Below are positions 24,797-33,470 of a stretch of 38,535 nt of DNA, one piece after another. The translations under genes and the position numbers were made by a program. Location of the stretch: NCBI GenBank assembly GCA_003696975.1, contig RFGT01000034.1, forward strand, positions 1 through 38,535, read 5' to 3'. How positions within the stretch are numbered: the first letter of the stretch is position 1; each line of letters starts with the position of its first letter. The notes under the pieces are model-generated. The model was not told the origin of the DNA, made no database searches, and saw only the letters and a list, made by a program, of their open reading frames with translations. The DNA is from Nitrospirota bacterium. GTDB taxonomy: Bacteria > Nitrospirota > Nitrospiria > Nitrospirales > UBA8639.

Positions 24797-25357
24797 ATGG
24801 GAAATTTAAGGTTGCGCATTCGAATTGCGGGACAAGAATTTGAGGGAGAGGGGCCGGAAGAAGTCGTCGGGCAGTACTTTAACTGCTTTTGCTCACTTGT
24901 CACAAGCTTGACACAACAGGATTTTACAGCTTCTAAATGCGCACAAGCATCTTATCAATTCACCTCCTCTCCCTCCCTCCCAGCAGAGCACTCTTTAGAC
25001 CAGGTCAGGGCTCGACTCCCTACTCTCTTATACGACGACCCTAAAACGCCGGCTTTGATCTGCCGCACACTTCCAGCAGGTCCAGCGAAAGAGGCTGATA
25101 CCACTCTTATCCTCCTATTAGGATATCACCTGCTTCGGCACTATACAGAGGTACCAGCAATTCTCTTGATCCAAAGTCTCAAGCGGGTAGGATTACCGGT
25201 CAAGCGGCTCGATCGAATGCTCGCCAGATATTTACGAGAGCACATCGTATTAAAAACGGGAAAAGGAAAGGGTGGGAAATATCGATTGAGTAAGCGGGGG
25301 ATTGAGCTGGCACAACAACGCGCATTTGAACTTGAGACTCTTCTTCCAAGTGTCTGA
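24797..25357 (+). CDS. Hypothetical protein with winged-helix-like C-terminus
   Basis: A 186-residue protein I do not recognise. The first 30 residues (MGNLRLRIRIAGQEFEGEGP) look like a small beta-strand module. The C-terminal 80 residues resemble a winged helix: ILLLGYHLLRHYTEVPAILL, IQSLKRVGLPVKRLDRMLAR, then a basic wing GKGKGGKYRLSKRGIELAQQ. That part may bind nucleic acid. The ribosome-binding site is weak (CGGGAAACC), and the upstream region is noticeably AT-rich. Its stop codon lies inside a hairpin. Confidence 0.7.
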   Translation: MGNLRLRIRIAGQEFEGEGPEEVVGQYFNCFCSLVTSLTQQDFTASKCAQASYQFTSSPSLPAEHSLDQVRARLPTLLYDDPKTPALICRTLPAGPAKEADTTLILLLGYHLLRHYTEVPAILLIQSLKRVGLPVKRLDRMLARYLREHIVLKTGKGKGGKYRLSKRGIELAQQRAFELETLLPSV

Positions 25358-25380
25358 TTTTCCTATCAGACTCTTCTGAT
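25352..25380 (+). other. Overlapping alternative hairpins at the stop codon
   Basis: GTCTGAT (25352-25358, containing the TGA stop of the upstream gene) pairs perfectly with ATCAGAC (25365-25371). ATCAGA (25365-25370) can instead pair with TCTGAT (25375-25380). The two stems exclude each other. There is no trailing T-run, but this may still mark the 3' end of the transcript in this convergent gap. Confidence 0.4.
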
Positions 25381-25465
25381 CCGCCAAGTTCACCGCTTCA
25401 CCAGCCGACCTCCGCTCGCGTTAGGGGGAAACGTTCTCCCCCATGCTATCAGTCATTGGATAGCC

Positions 25466-26392
25466 TTACGCGCGAGTGGAACATGTAGCGTGCAATAGCT
25501 CATGAATCCCTTCGGCTAGAGAAGTTGTCCTGCTAACCGCCAACCACGAGCGAAGGCGCTCTACTTTTGCTTCTGAGTGCCGAATATCTCCGGTTCGGGC
25601 TGGTTCATACCGGACGGTCACCTCTTCTCCGGCACAGGTGCAAAGGGTTTCAATCAGTTGCAGTAACGTCCAACTTTGCCCTGTTGCCACATTGCAAACA
25701 CCAACCTGTTCACTGGTCAACGCTGCATAGTTGGCACGAGCGATGTCTTTCACAAAGATAAAGTCTCGCGTTTGAGCCCCATCTCCAAACACCGTGAGTG
25801 GTTCTCCCTGTCTCAAACAATCAAGAAACTTACTGATAACCCCGGCATAGGGTGAACGTGCATCCTGCCGGGGGCCATAGACATTGAAATACCGAAGTCC
25901 CAAGGATGAGAGACCATAAATGGTACGGAATAAGGCCGCATATTGCTCATTGACGTATTTTTCCAATCCATAAGGAGAGATGGGCTGAATAGGGTCCTCT
26001 TCGGCAATGGGCACCCGTTCTGGCGTCCCATAGACCGCCGCACTCGACGCATAGACAAATCGGCGGACTTGGTGGGTCACCGCTGCATGGAGAACCGTCA
26101 CGAACCCTAAGATGTTCTGAGCACATGACGTCGACGGATCCTCCACGGAGGCCTGAACAGAGACTTGGGCTGCTAAATGCAGTACATGGGTGATGCCATC
26201 CATGGCTCTAGCGACGTCACGTGCCTCCCGAATGTCTCCCACGAGGATCTCTAAATTGGAATGGGCAGGCAAATAGTGCTGCTTGCCCGATGAGAAATTG
26301 TCCAAAACTCGAACAAAAAGCCCCGCCTCAAGCAAGGTTTCAACCGTATGCGATCCTATAAATCCCGCCCCACCGGTGACCAATACATGCAT
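25466..26392 (-). CDS. NAD-dependent sugar-nucleotide epimerase/dehydratase
   Basis: A 308-residue extended short-chain dehydrogenase. The N-terminal NAD site is MHVLVTGGAGFIGSHTVETL, followed by LDNFSSG, LHLAAQVSV, SSAAVYG and the catalytic YGLEK (Tyr-x3-Lys) in SPYGLEKYVNEQ. LRYFNVYGPRQ and GDGAQTRDFIFVKDIARA are typical of UDP-glucose 4-epimerase-like enzymes (GalE/WbpP group). It probably makes a nucleotide-sugar for cell-surface polysaccharide; the exact sugar is not decidable. AAGGAGG precedes the start. No glycosyltransferase lies next to it. Confidence 0.92.
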   Translation of the reverse strand: MHVLVTGGAGFIGSHTVETLLEAGLFVRVLDNFSSGKQHYLPAHSNLEILVGDIREARDVARAMDGITHVLHLAAQVSVQASVEDPSTSCAQNILGFVTVLHAAVTHQVRRFVYASSAAVYGTPERVPIAEEDPIQPISPYGLEKYVNEQYAALFRTIYGLSSLGLRYFNVYGPRQDARSPYAGVISKFLDCLRQGEPLTVFGDGAQTRDFIFVKDIARANYAALTSEQVGVCNVATGQSWTLLQLIETLCTCAGEEVTVRYEPARTGDIRHSEAKVERLRSWLAVSRTTSLAEGIHELLHATCSTRA

Positions 26393-26468
26393 GCGACCAT
26401 TCCTCCTTGAGTTATCACTCAGTCTCCTTTATAACAGGCCAGCGCTCTGAGAACTGACTTGTATTACA

Positions 26469-26498
26469 TTGCCAATGTTCACGGCATTTCACTAAAAT
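26469..26498 (+). promoter_or_regulatory. Candidate promoter for the DUF3386-DUF5069 pair
   Basis: TTGCCA (26469-26474) and TAAAAT (26493-26498) are 18 bases apart, about 50 bases before the DUF3386 start. Confidence 0.35.
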
Positions 26499-26547
26499 TA
26501 ACTTTATTGCAAGTTACACAGACTTCTTTTGCCAAAGGAGTGTCTCG

Positions 26548-27222
26548 ATGGAAATGTATACCCGGACGCAGCAGCAGGTTGATGTTCATGATAGTCCTGA
26601 AGCCCGCGCATTACTTCAACAGGCCTTTGAAAAAACGGCTCGCTGGCCCGCTGACTTCCATGGGTTCGAGGCAGAGATCGAGGTGAATATCAATGGCACG
26701 GAAACAAGAGGCTCGGTCCTGGTCAAGGGACCACAAGCTGTGACCGTCCATCTGCCTGACCCCGAAGTCCAAAAATGGGTAGAAACCCAACTGGCCATGA
26801 TTGCTGTACATCGGAGTCCGCGAAGCTTTGATGAGGCTGATGGGAAATACATTTTGACCCTCGATCCTGATGACCACCATCCTCTCGGCCGGAAACTTCT
26901 CATCCACGGCGACGGCATGGACTCCTGCTACCGCATCCTCCACGACCGCATTACCCAAATTAATCGGAAGATGCCCCATGTCGCCTTTACCATCAATGTT
27001 GAAGACAGCTTACTGACTCCTGAGGAAAAATATCTCACCACCCGGTACACGGTCTATTATTTTTCCCCACAACAGGGAACATTACAGAACGTCGAAAGTT
27101 TCTCGGATACTCACAAGCGAGTGGATGGGGCCGACCTACCTGCGGTACGGCGCGTCATTACATATGAGCATGGGAGTGTCACCGTGAAACTGATGACGTT
27201 GCGCCACCACCGGCTGTTGTAA
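26548..27222 (+). CDS. DUF3386 family protein
   Basis: A 224-residue protein matching the DUF3386 family, known mainly from cyanobacteria. Signs are ARALLQQAFEKTARWPADFH, GFEAEIEVNINGTETRGSVL, VHRSPRSFDEADGKYILTLD, the central GDGMDSCYRI, and the C-terminal ESFSDTHKRVDGADLPAVRR. No signal peptide is seen, so it should be cytosolic. The family has no established function. AAAGGAG seven bases before the ATG supports the start. The next gene begins three bases after its stop. Confidence 0.88.
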   Translation: MEMYTRTQQQVDVHDSPEARALLQQAFEKTARWPADFHGFEAEIEVNINGTETRGSVLVKGPQAVTVHLPDPEVQKWVETQLAMIAVHRSPRSFDEADGKYILTLDPDDHHPLGRKLLIHGDGMDSCYRILHDRITQINRKMPHVAFTINVEDSLLTPEEKYLTTRYTVYYFSPQQGTLQNVESFSDTHKRVDGADLPAVRRVITYEHGSVTVKLMTLRHHRLL

Positions 27223-27225
27223 ATC

Positions 27226-27675
27226 ATGGATTTACGGCGGCAGTTTCCAAGAAGTGTTCGCGAGATGCTTGGAGGATATGTCCATCTCGCACGGATGATC
27301 GACAAATGTCGAGCTGCTCGCGATGGAACGCTGGGAGAATATATCTATCCGTGCCCACTGGATCAGCGATTGCTTGACTTCCTTGGGTTATCTGCGGACC
27401 AGTTCCTCGAAGCCGTCGATGCCCGTTCCGACGAAGAGATTGTATCCTGGGTGCACCAGCATGCCAGATTCCATACCCACGAAGAACGAGAACATTGGAA
27501 CGCAATGATGCTCGCATTAGGTCCCGATACCTCAGAAAAATGGGCCTTTTTCACCGCCATTCGCGATCGCCTTGATGCACGTCGGACCGATATCATCACG
27601 TGGGCCGATTTACTCGACCTCGAAGAGCAACGACCAGTCCCTCCCCGTCATCAACCTCAATCCGACTTTTCATGA
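27226..27675 (+). CDS. DUF5069 family protein
   Basis: A 149-residue protein with the DUF5069 signature: DLRRQFPRSVREMLGGYVHL, ARMIDKCRAARDGTLGEYIY, then PCPLDQRLLDFLGLSADQFL. The C-terminal half (EEREHWNAMM...) is helical. The function is unknown. It starts three bases after the DUF3386 stop without its own clear ribosome-binding site, so it is probably translated by coupling with that gene. Confidence 0.86.
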   Translation: MDLRRQFPRSVREMLGGYVHLARMIDKCRAARDGTLGEYIYPCPLDQRLLDFLGLSADQFLEAVDARSDEEIVSWVHQHARFHTHEEREHWNAMMLALGPDTSEKWAFFTAIRDRLDARRTDIITWADLLDLEEQRPVPPRHQPQSDFS

Positions 27676-27740
27676 CAAGAAGTAAATCACCAGAACTGAA
27701 CGCGTAGTGTCTCGCCAGCTAGAAGCAGGAGACTGGTTGG

Positions 27741-28496
27741 TCAACTCAGACTGTTGCCTCCCATACCCCCTCCCAATCCCCCAAAATTCCCTCCAAATCC
27801 TCCCTGCCCTGTTCCCCAATATTCCCCGCGACGCCAGCGTTGAAAAGGATGTTTTCGCTCGGGACGTGTAAACCGCCACAGGACAAAGAGCATCAGGAGT
27901 ACGACTCCCACATTCATCCAGAATCCGGTTTGGGAGGGAGATCGCCTGTCTGCAGATGCGGTGTTTTCTCCAGCTTCCGCAGCCAACATCACAACGGCTT
28001 GATACAGCTCTTTCCCAAACTGTGCGGTCTGGAACATAGGCCGCAAGTGGCGTTCGGACAGCCGATCGAGAGTCGACTGCGGTATCGCGGACAAGAGATT
28101 TCGCCCTAAGACGACGACGGCTTGTTGCTCTTGAAGAGCGGTGAGGAGCAAAATACCTCGCTCTTGCTGCGCAGTACCTATTCGCCAGGCCTCATATAGG
28201 CGAATCCCATACTCCTGAGCATGAGCAAAGGGATGAACGGAGGAGATCGTCACGACAAGCATTTCCACGCCTGTTCGATCTTCTAATTCATGGCAAACGG
28301 ACCGAATCCGTTCATGCCACTCCAGCGAGAGAACGTTTGCATAATCACTGACATACCCCCGTGGCGTGGGAAGACCGCCTTGCGAATGAACAGAAGAAAA
28401 AGCCACTCCCCCCCAAAGGCACCAAATGCAGGCGGTTAGACTCACCCGCCATACATGGGCACGAATTGCATACCATACGGTCCCCCAAGATTTCAC
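27741..28496 (-). CDS. TPM-domain membrane protein
   Basis: A 251-residue protein. A hydrophobic segment near residues 14-36 looks like a signal peptide. A TPM domain (about 43-170) contains PRGYVSDYANVLSLEWHERI, LEDRTGVEMLVVTISSVHPF and ERGILLLTALQEQQAVVVLG. A membrane helix (about 192-210, NVGVVLLMLFVLWRF) and a glycine-rich tail ending in GGFGGNFGGLGGGMGG follow. This matches YgcG/TPM-type proteins, whose domain sits in the periplasm or lumen and is linked to photosystem II repair in plants, but whose bacterial role is unclear. The GTG start overlaps the preceding stop (GTGA). Confidence 0.87.
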   Translation of the reverse strand: MKSWGTVWYAIRAHVWRVSLTACIWCLWGGVAFSSVHSQGGLPTPRGYVSDYANVLSLEWHERIRSVCHELEDRTGVEMLVVTISSVHPFAHAQEYGIRLYEAWRIGTAQQERGILLLTALQEQQAVVVLGRNLLSAIPQSTLDRLSERHLRPMFQTAQFGKELYQAVVMLAAEAGENTASADRRSPSQTGFWMNVGVVLLMLFVLWRFTRPERKHPFQRWRRGEYWGTGQGGFGGNFGGLGGGMGGNSLS

Positions 28497-29242
28497 AACC
28501 GTCCCTGCTGCTTGAGTTCACTAAATCGCGCCACGATTATCTCAAGTGCTTCGAGATACCGTGAGAATAGACGGGGCAGTTCAAGCGCGCCCGGGGACGA
28601 CTGTCCGCATTTCATACGCCACACCTCATGAAAAGCGGTTGATGGCACGTGAAGGCACGAATCAAGCTGATCCAGAATCATCGCTGTTGATCCACTTGTC
28701 GGTTGTCCAAGCAATCGGTATATGCTCCGCACGCAAGGAATCAGTGCCGTCAGCGACAGAGACAGCAAGACCTGTATGGCTTCAGGCCTGGCTCCACCTT
28801 CGACAAATCGCTGTCGAAGGCGTAGGAGGTTCCCCCATAATTCTTGTTCGCATTGCATCCGCAATCGTTCTCCATTCACGTCGAGATTGATAAAGGGATC
28901 TCGCCCTTTAAGCAGACGATAATGCTCCTTGAACTCCCAATATTCCATGGGAAATACGTCTGCGATCGCAAGAAGTTCCTGCGTGGTAAGAATCAGCGGA
29001 GCCACGACTCCTTCTGGTTCCCATCGTCGCGCCACTTGTGCGCTCAGGGTTAATTCTTCTCGGGTAATCGTGGGCATGAGGATCAAAAGGTTGATATTTG
29101 AGTGTCCATGGATGTATTCCTGGCGAGCTACGCTTCCATATAGCACAATGGCTTCGATGGCTGACCCCAGAGCTTTCTCATAATCAGTGAGAACCCCACG
29201 AAGAATAGCCTGTACTTCCGGTGGCGCGGTGTTCACTCTCAT
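28493..29242 (-). CDS. Nucleotidyltransferase-fold protein lacking the metal-binding aspartates
   Basis: A 249-residue protein. Its first third resembles the MNT/KNTase nucleotidyltransferase fold: AIVLYGSVARQEYIHGHSNI then NLLILMP. In active members the GS motif is followed by S-D-x-D; here both aspartates are asparagines (Asn49, Asn51), so catalysis by the usual two-metal mechanism looks impossible. The remainder is mostly helical (LRLRQRFVEGGARPEAIQVL). I start it at ATG 29242, with AGGTGA eight bases upstream; the open frame extends much further up but overlaps the FAD enzyme gene. It is coupled to the TPM gene. Confidence 0.78.
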   Translation of the reverse strand: MRVNTAPPEVQAILRGVLTDYEKALGSAIEAIVLYGSVARQEYIHGHSNINLLILMPTITREELTLSAQVARRWEPEGVVAPLILTTQELLAIADVFPMEYWEFKEHYRLLKGRDPFINLDVNGERLRMQCEQELWGNLLRLRQRFVEGGARPEAIQVLLSLSLTALIPCVRSIYRLLGQPTSGSTAMILDQLDSCLHVPSTAFHEVWRMKCGQSSPGALELPRLFSRYLEALEIIVARFSELKQQGRL

Positions 29243-29282
29243 TGTAACCGTCACCTGCGAGATGAAGGCATAGGACCACCGT

Positions 29283-30557
29283 CTAGCGAGATAGACCTTC
29301 CACAGGCAGATGATCCGCTCGTGGATCAGGAAGAAACCCGGCTGCCTGAAGACGATCAAGCCAGTTGAACGGCGGCGTCGTTCGGAATCCCGCTGTCGTG
29401 GACAAGACCTGATAGCGCAGCCGGCGATTTCGATCCAACGTTCGAAATACTCGGTCCCGCAGCCAACCAATCAAGGGGTTTCCCGTGTTCCAGAAAAATA
29501 CTTCCTCATCGGCCAATCGCTGAAGCATTTCCACATGCGGCCGGCGTTGCACTTCAAAGGCTCCCAAGGCTGACGCTGAATATTCCTTCCGTTCGAGACA
29601 CGAGGCAATCACATCAGCTAACACCACGGCATCGACCATGGCTTGCATGCGACCTTGTGAGGCATGAGGATTCATCCCATGCGCGGCATCCCCAATCAGA
29701 ACAGCCCCATCGCGTACCCACGTCTGTGCTCGCACGCGGCCTGTCGCAAGGTAGGTTGTTTGCTCCCAACCGGTTAACTGATTAAATGTGGAACGTAAGT
29801 CTGGAAAGATGGCGCTCCATTTTTCTCGCAAGGCGTGAATCCCTTGCGCTTGAAGCGTTGGAAAGGAATCGGCTGGAATCATGTAAAAGATATAGACTCG
29901 ATCTCCTGCTGCCGGAAAGATTCCAAGAATTTCTTTGCGTCCGAGAAAATAGTGGGCCTCTTCCAGACGGTCGGGACACGGCAACAAGGCCACGACATAA
30001 CCTTCGGCATACCGGTAAACCTTGGCAGGAATGCGTAAGGCCTGACGCACCGATGACCACGGGCCATCGGCCCCCACAACGATGTTGGCGGCAATCCTTT
30101 CAACCTTGCCCTTTTTTTCCACAGAGACCCCCCGGATTTTGCCTTGCTCCTCGATCAACCCAGTGAATCTAGTCTCAAACCAGAGTCCCCCAGGGTTTTG
30201 CGCTTTCAAGGCCTCAAGCACGACATGCTGGACCGCGTGGGGTAACGCCACCAATGCTCTGTTGTACGGTCCGAACAATTCCCCGTAGTCGATAGTACAG
30301 AGGCGAGGTCCGCGGCACTGACGAAAATGGAAATATCGCACCGGTCGTACCGAGGTGGGAGGGAGCTGAGACAGTAAGCCGAGGCGATGGAGAATCTGTT
30401 GCCCATTCGGTTGCAAGATCTCACCGCGGAGTCCCTGAGGAAGTCCTCCCCCTCGATCGATAACCAGCGTGCGAATCCCCCTCCGAGCCAACACTAATCC
30501 TAAGAGAGCTCCTCCTCCTCCCGCTCCAACAATAACAACATCAACGGCGTGATCCAT
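29283..30557 (-). CDS. FAD-dependent monooxygenase (PHBH/UbiH-like)
   Basis: A 424-residue flavoprotein of the p-hydroxybenzoate hydroxylase fold. It has the N-terminal dinucleotide motif VVIVGAGGGGALLGLVLARR, the middle VVGADGPWSSVRQALRIPA (DG motif), and the FAD ribityl motif VLIGDAAHGMNPHASQGRMQ. Family members hydroxylate aromatic or polyprenyl substrates or epoxidise them using NAD(P)H and O2; the substrate here is unknown. GAAGGAG is about 15 bases before the ATG, so the spacing is loose. It heads a three-gene minus-strand group with the nucleotidyltransferase-like and TPM proteins. Confidence 0.9.
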   Translation of the reverse strand: MDHAVDVVIVGAGGGGALLGLVLARRGIRTLVIDRGGGLPQGLRGEILQPNGQQILHRLGLLSQLPPTSVRPVRYFHFRQCRGPRLCTIDYGELFGPYNRALVALPHAVQHVVLEALKAQNPGGLWFETRFTGLIEEQGKIRGVSVEKKGKVERIAANIVVGADGPWSSVRQALRIPAKVYRYAEGYVVALLPCPDRLEEAHYFLGRKEILGIFPAAGDRVYIFYMIPADSFPTLQAQGIHALREKWSAIFPDLRSTFNQLTGWEQTTYLATGRVRAQTWVRDGAVLIGDAAHGMNPHASQGRMQAMVDAVVLADVIASCLERKEYSASALGAFEVQRRPHVEMLQRLADEEVFFWNTGNPLIGWLRDRVFRTLDRNRRLRYQVLSTTAGFRTTPPFNWLDRLQAAGFLPDPRADHLPVEGLSR

Positions 30558-30779
30558 TCGCTTTTCCGTCAGCTCCTTCTATTACGGGATGTCACAGGCG
30601 CTCACTTCGAGAAATCTATGCTTCTCCCTATCGTAAAAGGGATGGAGAGACCCCCAAGAACAAGAAATAACTCATCTATGGTGAGCGATCTTTTTCGCTG
30701 TATTCGCCAGCATATTGCCGGAAGGATAGGGGACTCCTAATTTCTAAAGCAGAAACCAGATAACGCAACCGCCATCTAG

Positions 30780-31157
30780 CTAGTCTGATTCAAAAATGGC
30801 TTGAAAGTGTTCATCCGCTTCTTCCCAGGCTGTAGGACTGGTCTGGATCAACCAGTTTTTGAGAAAAGCTTTTTGCTCAGGCGAGAGCAGAGTTTTAATG
30901 TGATGAGGTCGGCCTTGTAAGGGCTGGAGGAACCCTGTCCGTTTCTCAGGATCTAAGGTTGCCGTCCGTACATAAATATTGGTATAAGCAGTCGGTCGGT
31001 CCCCCTCTCCTTCTCCTTGTAACCAAACGGAAATATATTTCTCCATTGTCAACCCTGCACTATCAGTGGCTTGATCGGTTTCATGAAACAGCTCATTTTC
31101 CGTTTCGTGAAGGGGAATTGCCTCATGTGTGCGAAATAAGAAATTTTTCTTCCACAT
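30780..31157 (-). CDS. Hypothetical acidic small protein
   Basis: A frame of 125 residues with no recognised domain. The C-terminal part has RTGFLQPLQGRPHHIKTLLS and KAFLKNWLIQTSPTAWEEAD. The start is unclear: ATG 31157 has no ribosome-binding site, while ATG 31046 (88 residues) has AGGG six bases upstream. No promoter was recognised. The 222 bases between it and the FAD enzyme gene contain nothing identifiable. I think it is real but am not certain. Confidence 0.5.
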   Translation of the reverse strand: MWKKNFLFRTHEAIPLHETENELFHETDQATDSAGLTMEKYISVWLQGEGEGDRPTAYTNIYVRTATLDPEKRTGFLQPLQGRPHHIKTLLSPEQKAFLKNWLIQTSPTAWEEADEHFQAIFESD

Positions 31158-31351
31158 CGGTACAATGATGTTTCCGGTACAACTCAGTTAATTAAGGTTG
31201 ACGGTCGTGACCTTACGAGAACACGCGAATGTCATACTTGCAAGGAACACAAGAAAATGTCAACTGGAGTCCAAGTGAACACGATATGCACGGCGCGAGA
31301 CTTTGTGATAGCATTTACCACCGCCCATCTGATGAACGAAAGGAGCCTCTC

Positions 31352-31987
31352 ATGATGAGAACACGTACGATCTTGATTAGCCTTCTTGCGATGATTCTAT
31401 TTTCACCTGGATGTCAAGGCACTGGGCAAGTGGTTAACCTGGACGTGCACAAGCCACCTCTCGCCTCTAAGAACATCGGTCAGGGGCTGCGCATTCTAGT
31501 ACGGCCATTTGAGGACCATCGTCCGACAAAAGAGGAAATTGGGGTTCGCACTCATCTTGGGGGCGGCTTGACCTATTTTACGATATGGGATGGCAAGCTC
31601 GGGAAAGGTATGGCAGAGATATTCGTCACATTACTCAACAACCGTGGATTTCGCGCCAAACTCCTCTCTGAGACGGACTCGACACCCGCTACAACCTCTG
31701 AAACAGATGTAATCCTCTCCGGACGTATCCGAGAGTTATCGGCAAACGCTCATAGTCGTGTCGGCTCTACCCAACTTGCGGTCAATATACTCCTGGAGCT
31801 TGAAGCGCACAATCTCTCTGATGGAAGTGTGGTGCGTGTGACTGTCGGTGCAGGTGGTTCGGACACAGTGGTCTGGTTCGAGACCAAGGATCTTGAAGAG
31901 TTGGTTAATGAGGTCCTGCGCGAGGTGTTTCGCCAATTCTTACAGGAAGTCCGGGTTCAGGAAAATACCTTGCGAAGCAGGACGTAA
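31352..31987 (+). CDS. Putative lipoprotein (YajG-like)
   Basis: A 211-residue protein starting MMRTRTILISLLAMILFSPG with a lipobox cysteine directly after, so it is probably a lipoprotein. The mature part has LRILVRPFEDHRPTKEEIGV, GKGMAEIFVTLLNNRGFRA, TDVILSGRIRELS and a helical C-terminus. The pattern of a periplasmic lipoprotein with a repeated VxPFxDxR-type strand recalls the YajG family, but the similarity is only visual. AAAGGAG lies six bases before ATG 31352. An open frame further upstream has no such site. Confidence 0.8.
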   Translation: MMRTRTILISLLAMILFSPGCQGTGQVVNLDVHKPPLASKNIGQGLRILVRPFEDHRPTKEEIGVRTHLGGGLTYFTIWDGKLGKGMAEIFVTLLNNRGFRAKLLSETDSTPATTSETDVILSGRIRELSANAHSRVGSTQLAVNILLELEAHNLSDGSVVRVTVGAGGSDTVVWFETKDLEELVNEVLREVFRQFLQEVRVQENTLRSRT

Positions 31988-32005
31988 GGCGAGTATCCTA
32001 AGGCA

Positions 32006-32416
32006 TTACGGAATTTCTTGTTTGGTCTCCGTGCTAGGCAACGCGCCGAACCACCGGTATCGATGAGCGGCCACCCAACGATACAACGCTCGAATAAGCG
32101 ATCGTACGATTCCAACCTTGTTCCATATCAGCAACCATATCCTTCCTCCAGGACAAGCCTGAACGCAAGGGAGGAATGCCTCCACCCCCTGGCGGATCGT
32201 TCCGTTAGGTTCCACGAGATAAGCCTCTTGTGGACGACCCGGCTGATAGCTCGCGCCAAGGAGCGTAGACGCAACTTCACTCTGATAGGAGACGAACTGA
32301 AATGGGAACCGATGGGGATGCCGTTCCAGCTCCTCCTTAACTAGTACGCACAAGCGGCACTCTCCATCGTAGAGCAAAATGGAGGGCGGCTGACCGTATG
32401 GCGCAGGATCAATCAC
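32006..32416 (-). CDS. DCC-type thiol-disulfide oxidoreductase
   Basis: A 136-residue protein of the DUF393 / DCC1-like family. Its signature LLYDGECRLCVLVKEEL (CxxC at Cys20-Cys23) and the later QFVSYQSEV and REAYLVEPNG-like strand fit the thioredoxin-like fold. The start is a GTG at 32416, with AGGAGG seven bases upstream. The longer upstream frame would run into the divergently placed response regulator gene. It is probably a cytosolic redox or electron-transfer protein of unknown partner. Confidence 0.87.
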   Translation of the reverse strand: MIDPAPYGQPPSILLYDGECRLCVLVKEELERHPHRFPFQFVSYQSEVASTLLGASYQPGRPQEAYLVEPNGTIRQGVEAFLPCVQACPGGRIWLLIWNKVGIVRSLIRALYRWVAAHRYRWFGALPSTETKQEIP

Positions 32417-32477
32417 GGAACATCCTCCTAAGTTTTTAGCGTAGCACTTCCGCCTTTGTTCAACAAGGGGTCTCTGA

Positions 32478-33470
32478 ATGGACTCACTAACCACTACCTC
32501 ACCAGCAACTATTCTCATCGTCGAAGACGAAGAGGGCCCACGCGAATCCCTTAAAATGGTGCTGAGTCCCTACTACAATCTATATGCCGTGAATACGGCG
32601 GAAATGGCTCATCAGCTGCTCAGCGAGCATCATATTGATCTTATCACGTTGGACCTCAAGCTTCCGGGCAAGCAGGGATTGGCTTTTCTCCATGAACTCC
32701 GCCAGTCTGATAAAGATGTTGACGTGGTTATTATCACCGGAACCGCCACATTAGAGTCCGCCATTGAGGCTATTCACCACGGCGTAGCTGGATACATTCA
32801 AAAACCATTCGAAGTGTGTGATCTCTTGGCCGTGATCCAAAAAGCCATTGAACGCCGTCGTTATCTCGCCGTCCTTCGTCACTCATTGACAGCTTTCGGC
32901 TCCTTATGGTCAACTGAGAGCGATCGAGAGGCAACCATACACAAGCTAGCTACGGTTTTGGAAGCCCAAAACCCGCAGTTAGCGCAACATGCCAAACGGG
33001 TGGAAGAGTATGCGGCCATTCTGGTCGAACATCTTCACCTTGCTCGATCGCTCCGCGAAGCGATTACACTTGGAGCCTTTCTCCACGATGTGGGAAAAAT
33101 CGGGCTCCAAGAGCGCGTGGCGCTTGGTTCTTCCAACCCGCCAAATCAGGATGAGCTGGTGAAATGTCACCCTGTTATTGGAGAACGGATGCTCCAGACC
33201 TTACCATTCCCACCTGAGACCCTTATGGTCATCCGGCATCACCATGAGCGATACGATGGCACCGGATTTCCAGACGGGCTCGCCGGGGAAACTATCCCTT
33301 ACCCGGCTCGAATCGTCAGCGTGGCGAATATTTTTGACAATCTCGTCACAGGTCAGCACTCTTCTCAACCGCCTTTGTCGGTTCCCGATGCGAGAGAACG
33401 CATCCGTCGCGACGCTGGTCGCGCGCTTGACCCAACATTGGCTGAACTCTTTGCCCGTGTAATTGGGTAA
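32478..33470 (+). CDS. Response regulator with HD-GYP output domain
   Basis: A 330-residue protein. The N-terminal receiver (residues 10-125) has phospho-acceptor Asp59 in LITLDLKLPG. After a helical linker an HD-GYP domain follows (about 155-330) with HDVGKIG, HPVIGERML, and HHERYDGTGFPDGLAGETIP. HD-GYP domains hydrolyse cyclic di-GMP; metal ligands HD, H, HH and D are visible. The GYP triplet reads GFP here, a common conservative change. The region after NIFDNLVTG lacks the usual DALTSxRPYR. It probably pairs with the hybrid kinase that follows 166 bases downstream. Confidence 0.92.
   Translation: MDSLTTTSPATILIVEDEEGPRESLKMVLSPYYNLYAVNTAEMAHQLLSEHHIDLITLDLKLPGKQGLAFLHELRQSDKDVDVVIITGTATLESAIEAIHHGVAGYIQKPFEVCDLLAVIQKAIERRRYLAVLRHSLTAFGSLWSTESDREATIHKLATVLEAQNPQLAQHAKRVEEYAAILVEHLHLARSLREAITLGAFLHDVGKIGLQERVALGSSNPPNQDELVKCHPVIGERMLQTLPFPPETLMVIRHHHERYDGTGFPDGLAGETIPYPARIVSVANIFDNLVTGQHSSQPPLSVPDARERIRRDAGRALDPTLAELFARVIG

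Noticed and set aside
30549-30740. A 63-codon plus-strand open frame
   Set aside because: It overlaps the start of the FAD enzyme gene, and has no ribosome-binding site and no recognisable motif.
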